Assembly: GCA_963820055.1 (NCBI GenBank)
Contig: CAWFYJ010000004.1
Span: 434,001-498,000 of the forward strand
DNA: 64,000 bases
Reading direction: 5' to 3'
Origin: RHKX01 sp963820055
GTDB lineage: Bacteria > Actinomycetota > Thermoleophilia > Solirubrobacterales > 70-9
The notes under the pieces were generated by a model. It did no database searches and was not told where the DNA came from. It saw only the letters and a program-made list of their open reading frames with translations. Positions within the stretch are counted from its first letter, which is position 1; every line of letters starts with the position of its first letter. Of the stretch, positions 61,510 to 64,000 are shown piece by piece. Position numbers and translations under genes: made by a program.

Positions 61510-62792
61510 CAGATCGTGTCCAGGAGGATCTGAGTGGCGAGCGCCTGCGCCACCAGGACGGCGCAGATCGCCGGCATCCGCCGGAGCGGGACCAGCGTGG
61601 CGGCCGCGACGGCGGCGAGCGGCCCCATGAACAGCCAGATGCGCTCCGTCTCGGCCTTGGTGAGCCCGATGACGACTGAAACCACGACGATCACGGCGAG
61701 GCCGATCGCAGCTTCGTTGCCGGACCCGAGCGCACGGGCAGTGAACCAGGCCGTTGGGATCCCGAGCGCGACGGCGAAGGCGACCGGCGACCCGAACAGC
61801 CAGAAGAGATACGGGCGGGCGTTGGAGATGCCGAGATCGTAGGCGTCGCCCGCCGCGCGCACCGAACCGAGCGGGTCGAAGCCCGTGGCCGCATAGAGAC
61901 CGAGATAGCCGCCGAGCAGGATGACCCCGGCGACGATCGCCATCCCGAACGCCGATCCGAAGCCGCGCCGAAGCACCTGGACGACCGCCGCCCAGGCGCC
62001 GACCGCCAACAGCGCCCAGGAGAAGAACGACGCGACGGCGAGCGCGACGCCGCCGGCGATCCACGAGAGCAGACCGGATCCGACGAGGAGGCAGGCGGCG
62101 ACCAGCCCGAGTGTCGCGAACATCGCATCTGTCGAGAGCACGCCGTAGAGGAGGGCGGCGGGCGAGAACGCGATCAGCATCGCCGCGGCACGAGCGCGGT
62201 CGTCCTCGATTCCGAGCCGCCGGGCGAGCACCCAGGTGAGCGGCGCCGCCATGGTGCCGAGGGCGATGACGAGGGCGGCGAAGGCGCGGGCGCCGTCGAT
62301 GCCGGTGACGTCGAGGAGGACGAGGATGCCGGGCGGGTGGGCCGACGGATGGATCGGCAGGGTCGGCGAGAGCTCGGCGAAGCGGTCAAGGAACGCGCGG
62401 AGGCCGAGCGAGTCGACCGCCGGCAGCACCGGCAGGTACTCGTTGCCGGCCTCCGGATCGGTCCCGAAGACCGCGTACCAGCCGTCGGCGCCGTCGCGGA
62501 TCAGGGAGAGGCCCAGCCGCGCGGCGAACGCAATCACGAAGACGCCGGCGAGGAACGTCCAGATGCCGCCCCGGCCGCGGAGGAGCGGGATCGCCGCCGC
62601 CAGCGACAGGGCGAGAACCGGAAGCCCGATCAGTGCGTATGTATCGACATGCGGATCCCAGAACGCGAAGAACGGCGGGAGCGAGGTGCCGAGATGCCCA
62701 CCGAGACCCTCGATCGAGAGCCCGACGGCGACGGTCAGGACGACGACGACGCTCAGCGCGATCGCGGTGCGTTGTCCGGCCCGGTCGTTCAT
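61506..62792 (-). CDS. Polytopic GT-C-like glycosyltransferase/mannosyltransferase-type membrane protein
   Basis: 428 aa with about eleven membrane helices. HPSAHPPGILVLLDVTG in a loop after helix 3 or 4 and TKAETERIWLFMGP near the C-terminus resemble GT-C fold lipid-linked sugar transferases (PMT/ArnT superfamily). FWDPHVDTYALIG in the first loop may supply the acidic catalytic residue. Coupled to the sugar epimerase gene and divergent from a GT2 gene. Acceptor and donor unknown. Confidence 0.75.
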   Translation of the reverse strand: MNDRAGQRTAIALSVVVVLTVAVGLSIEGLGGHLGTSLPPFFAFWDPHVDTYALIGLPVLALSLAAAIPLLRGRGGIWTFLAGVFVIAFAARLGLSLIRDGADGWYAVFGTDPEAGNEYLPVLPAVDSLGLRAFLDRFAELSPTLPIHPSAHPPGILVLLDVTGIDGARAFAALVIALGTMAAPLTWVLARRLGIEDDRARAAAMLIAFSPAALLYGVLSTDAMFATLGLVAACLLVGSGLLSWIAGGVALAVASFFSWALLAVGAWAAVVQVLRRGFGSAFGMAIVAGVILLGGYLGLYAATGFDPLGSVRAAGDAYDLGISNARPYLFWLFGSPVAFAVALGIPTAWFTARALGSGNEAAIGLAVIVVVSVVIGLTKAETERIWLFMGPLAAVAAATLVPLRRMPAICAVLVAQALATQILLDTIW

Positions 62793-62814
62793 CGGTCGCC
62801 CATATTCCCAGCGT

Positions 62815-62820
62815 TAGGGT
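62815..62820 (+). promoter_or_regulatory. -10 element of the GT2 gene (leaderless)
   Basis: TAGGGT ends 5 nt before ATG 62826 in the 33-nt gap between divergent genes. Confidence 0.4.
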
Positions 62821-62825
62821 TAACG

Positions 62826-63485
62826 ATGGTCGTGCCGTCCCAGGGAACCATCGACGTGATCCTGCCCGTGCTCGACGAAGCAGGGGCGATTCCCGGCGTA
62901 CTCGGATCGCTGCCCGGCGGGTACAGAGCCATCGTGGTCGACAACGGTTCGGGCGACGGATCGGATGAGATCGCCGCGCGGCTCGGCGCCCAGGTCGTCT
63001 CCGAGCCGCAGCGCGGATTCGGTGCGGCCTGCTTCGCCGGCCTGTCCGCTGCGACCTCCGACATCGTCTGCTTCATGGACTGCGACGGCTCTCTCGACCC
63101 CGGCGAGCTCGATCGCGTCAGCGCCCCCGTCGCCGCCGGCGAGGCCGACCTGGTCCTCGGCACGCGCATCGCCGAGGCGGGAGCCTGGCCGCTGCACGCG
63201 CGGATCGCCAATCGCGCCCTCGGCCTGATGGTTCGCCGCCGCGCCGGCAAACTCACCGACATCGGCCCGATGCGCGCCGCCCGCCGCGAGGCGCTCCTCG
63301 ACCTCGGCCTCCGCGACCGCCGCTTCGGCTGGCCGCTGGAGATGGTCCTGCGCGGTGCCGACGCCGGCTGGCGGATCGAGGAGGTTCCCGTCTCCTACCG
63401 CAAGCGCGAGGGTCGCTCGAAGGTGACCGGCACCGTCCGCGGGACGTTGCGGACGATCGCCGACATGACGAAGGCGATGCGATGA
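62826..63485 (+). CDS. Family 2 glycosyltransferase
   Basis: 219 aa, dolichyl-phosphate-mannose-synthase-like GT-A domain without membrane anchor. VILPVLDEAGAIPGVLGSL, VVDNGSGDGSDEIA, and the metal-binding FMDCDGSLDPGEL (DxD), then WPLEMVLRGADAGWRIEEVPVSYRKREGRSKVTGT. Transfers a sugar to a polyprenyl phosphate or similar. ATGA overlap with the next gene, a frequent GT2/DUF2064 pairing (TIGR04283/TIGR04282 type). Confidence 0.92.
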   Translation: MVVPSQGTIDVILPVLDEAGAIPGVLGSLPGGYRAIVVDNGSGDGSDEIAARLGAQVVSEPQRGFGAACFAGLSAATSDIVCFMDCDGSLDPGELDRVSAPVAAGEADLVLGTRIAEAGAWPLHARIANRALGLMVRRRAGKLTDIGPMRAARREALLDLGLRDRRFGWPLEMVLRGADAGWRIEEVPVSYRKREGRSKVTGTVRGTLRTIADMTKAMR

Positions 63486-64000
63486 GCCGGATCGACCCCG
63501 CCGACGTATCCCTGATCGTGATCGCCAAGGCACCCCTGCCCGGCTTCGCGAAGACGCGGCTGATCCCCGACCTCGGCGACGACGGTGCGTCGCGCGTCGC
63601 CGCGGCCGCGCTCGCCGACACGCTCTGGGCGGTCGCCGAGACGCCCGCCAGGCGCCGCGTCCTCGTCCTCGACGGCGATGCCCGGGGCGCCCGGGACGCC
63701 GACTGGCTGCCGCGGGAGCCCGGCCGCGAGTTCGACGTCGTCCCGCAGCGCGAGGGCGGCCTCGGCGCTCGCCTCGCCGGAGCCTTCGAGGACTCCGGAG
63801 CGGCGCCGGCGCTGCTCGTCGGCATGGACACGCCGCAGATCACGGCGTCGCTGCTCGCCGAGTCGATCGAGCGGCTCTGCGCCGAGGACACCGACGCCGT
63901 CCTCGGGCCCGCCGCCGACGGCGGCTGGTGGGCGATCGGCCTCCGCGCGAGCGAGCCGACCGCCTTCGACGACGTCCCGATGAGCGCCGACGACACCTGC
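63482..64000 (+). CDS. DUF2064/TIGR04282 glycosyltransferase-like protein (3' partial)
   Basis: 173 residues visible; continues past the window. VSLIVIAKAPLPGFAKTRLIPDLG is the nucleotide-binding start, LVGMDTPQITASLL the metal Asp region, and AVLGPAADGGWWAIGLR the family motif. Nucleotidyl- or glycosyltransferase related to CofC/FbiD. Coupled to the GT2 gene by ATGA overlap. Confidence 0.92.
   Translation, partial: MSRIDPADVSLIVIAKAPLPGFAKTRLIPDLGDDGASRVAAAALADTLWAVAETPARRRVLVLDGDARGARDADWLPREPGREFDVVPQREGGLGARLAGAFEDSGAAPALLVGMDTPQITASLLAESIERLCAEDTDAVLGPAADGGWWAIGLRASEPTAFDDVPMSADDTC

Overview
The window is a stretch of very GC-rich bacterial chromosome (third codon positions almost all G or C). 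GTG and TTG starts are frequent, genes overlap by ATGA or GTGA, and many starts sit 5-9 nt after a TANNNT box, as in leaderless transcripts. With a DUF2277 gene, SBBP-repeat secreted proteins and AbiEi-DUF559 paralogs, this suggests an actinobacterium, probably a Thermoleophilia/Solirubrobacterales-like lineage. That placement is inference from gene content; no rRNA or tRNA gene was seen.

Layout. 1-28.9 kb holds the respiratory complex I operon in canonical order but cut into three blocks: nuoC-D-E (1-2.6 kb), nuoF-G-H-I (4.5-10 kb) and nuoJ-K-L-M-N (22.9-28.9 kb). The first break contains an AbiEi-DUF559 gene and a SatP-type acetate transporter. The second contains a membrane-anchored hypothetical gene, a heavily frameshifted SBBP beta-propeller gene, an alpha-methylacyl-CoA racemase, a second AbiEi-DUF559 gene, an oligopeptide ABC transporter (order C-A-B-DF) and an HSL-family esterase. 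28.9-33.8 kb carries two paralogous secreted trypsin-like proteases (one with an RTX-like tail) around a VOC protein and a double-domain ThyX-like protein. Acetyl-CoA synthetase and a small phosphoesterase follow.

36.4-53.5 kb looks like one catabolic regulon. A nine-gene minus-strand operon encodes a FadR-type GntR regulator, an unusual enolase, glycerate 2-kinase, a Pot-type ABC transporter with two tandem binding proteins, and a PYROXD2-like FAD oxidoreductase. Diverging from it are a GSAM-like aminotransferase, a Tat-type DUF839 protein and a cupin. A KBL-like enzyme, a class III aminotransferase and an AEC permease lie beyond. A 13-bp palindrome, ATTGT-N3-ACAAT, occurs at three promoters of this region (46.59, 48.03 and 52.51 kb), one of them at the start codon of the regulator. 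The module could import an amine or hydroxylated amino compound, transaminate or oxidise it, and feed glycerate through 2-phosphoglycerate to PEP. The substrate is unknown.

53.5-64 kb holds membrane hypotheticals, an ACT-domain protein, peptide deformylase, a saccharopine-dehydrogenase-like reductase, a zinc-ribbon protein, a CLC channel, DUF2277, and a glycan block (sugar epimerase, GT-C membrane protein, GT2, DUF2064).

The most unusual non-coding signal is in the three long gaps between convergent genes (28.9, 32.5 and 59.8 kb). Each holds a 43-47 nt nested palindrome of the same architecture (10-11 bp outer stem, symmetric internal loop, 6-7 bp inner stem, 3-nt loop) but unrelated sequence, near a shared CACTGCC-containing motif. 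Two local problems, the SBBP gene and the dppD-dppF junction, look like single-base indels and may be sequence errors.
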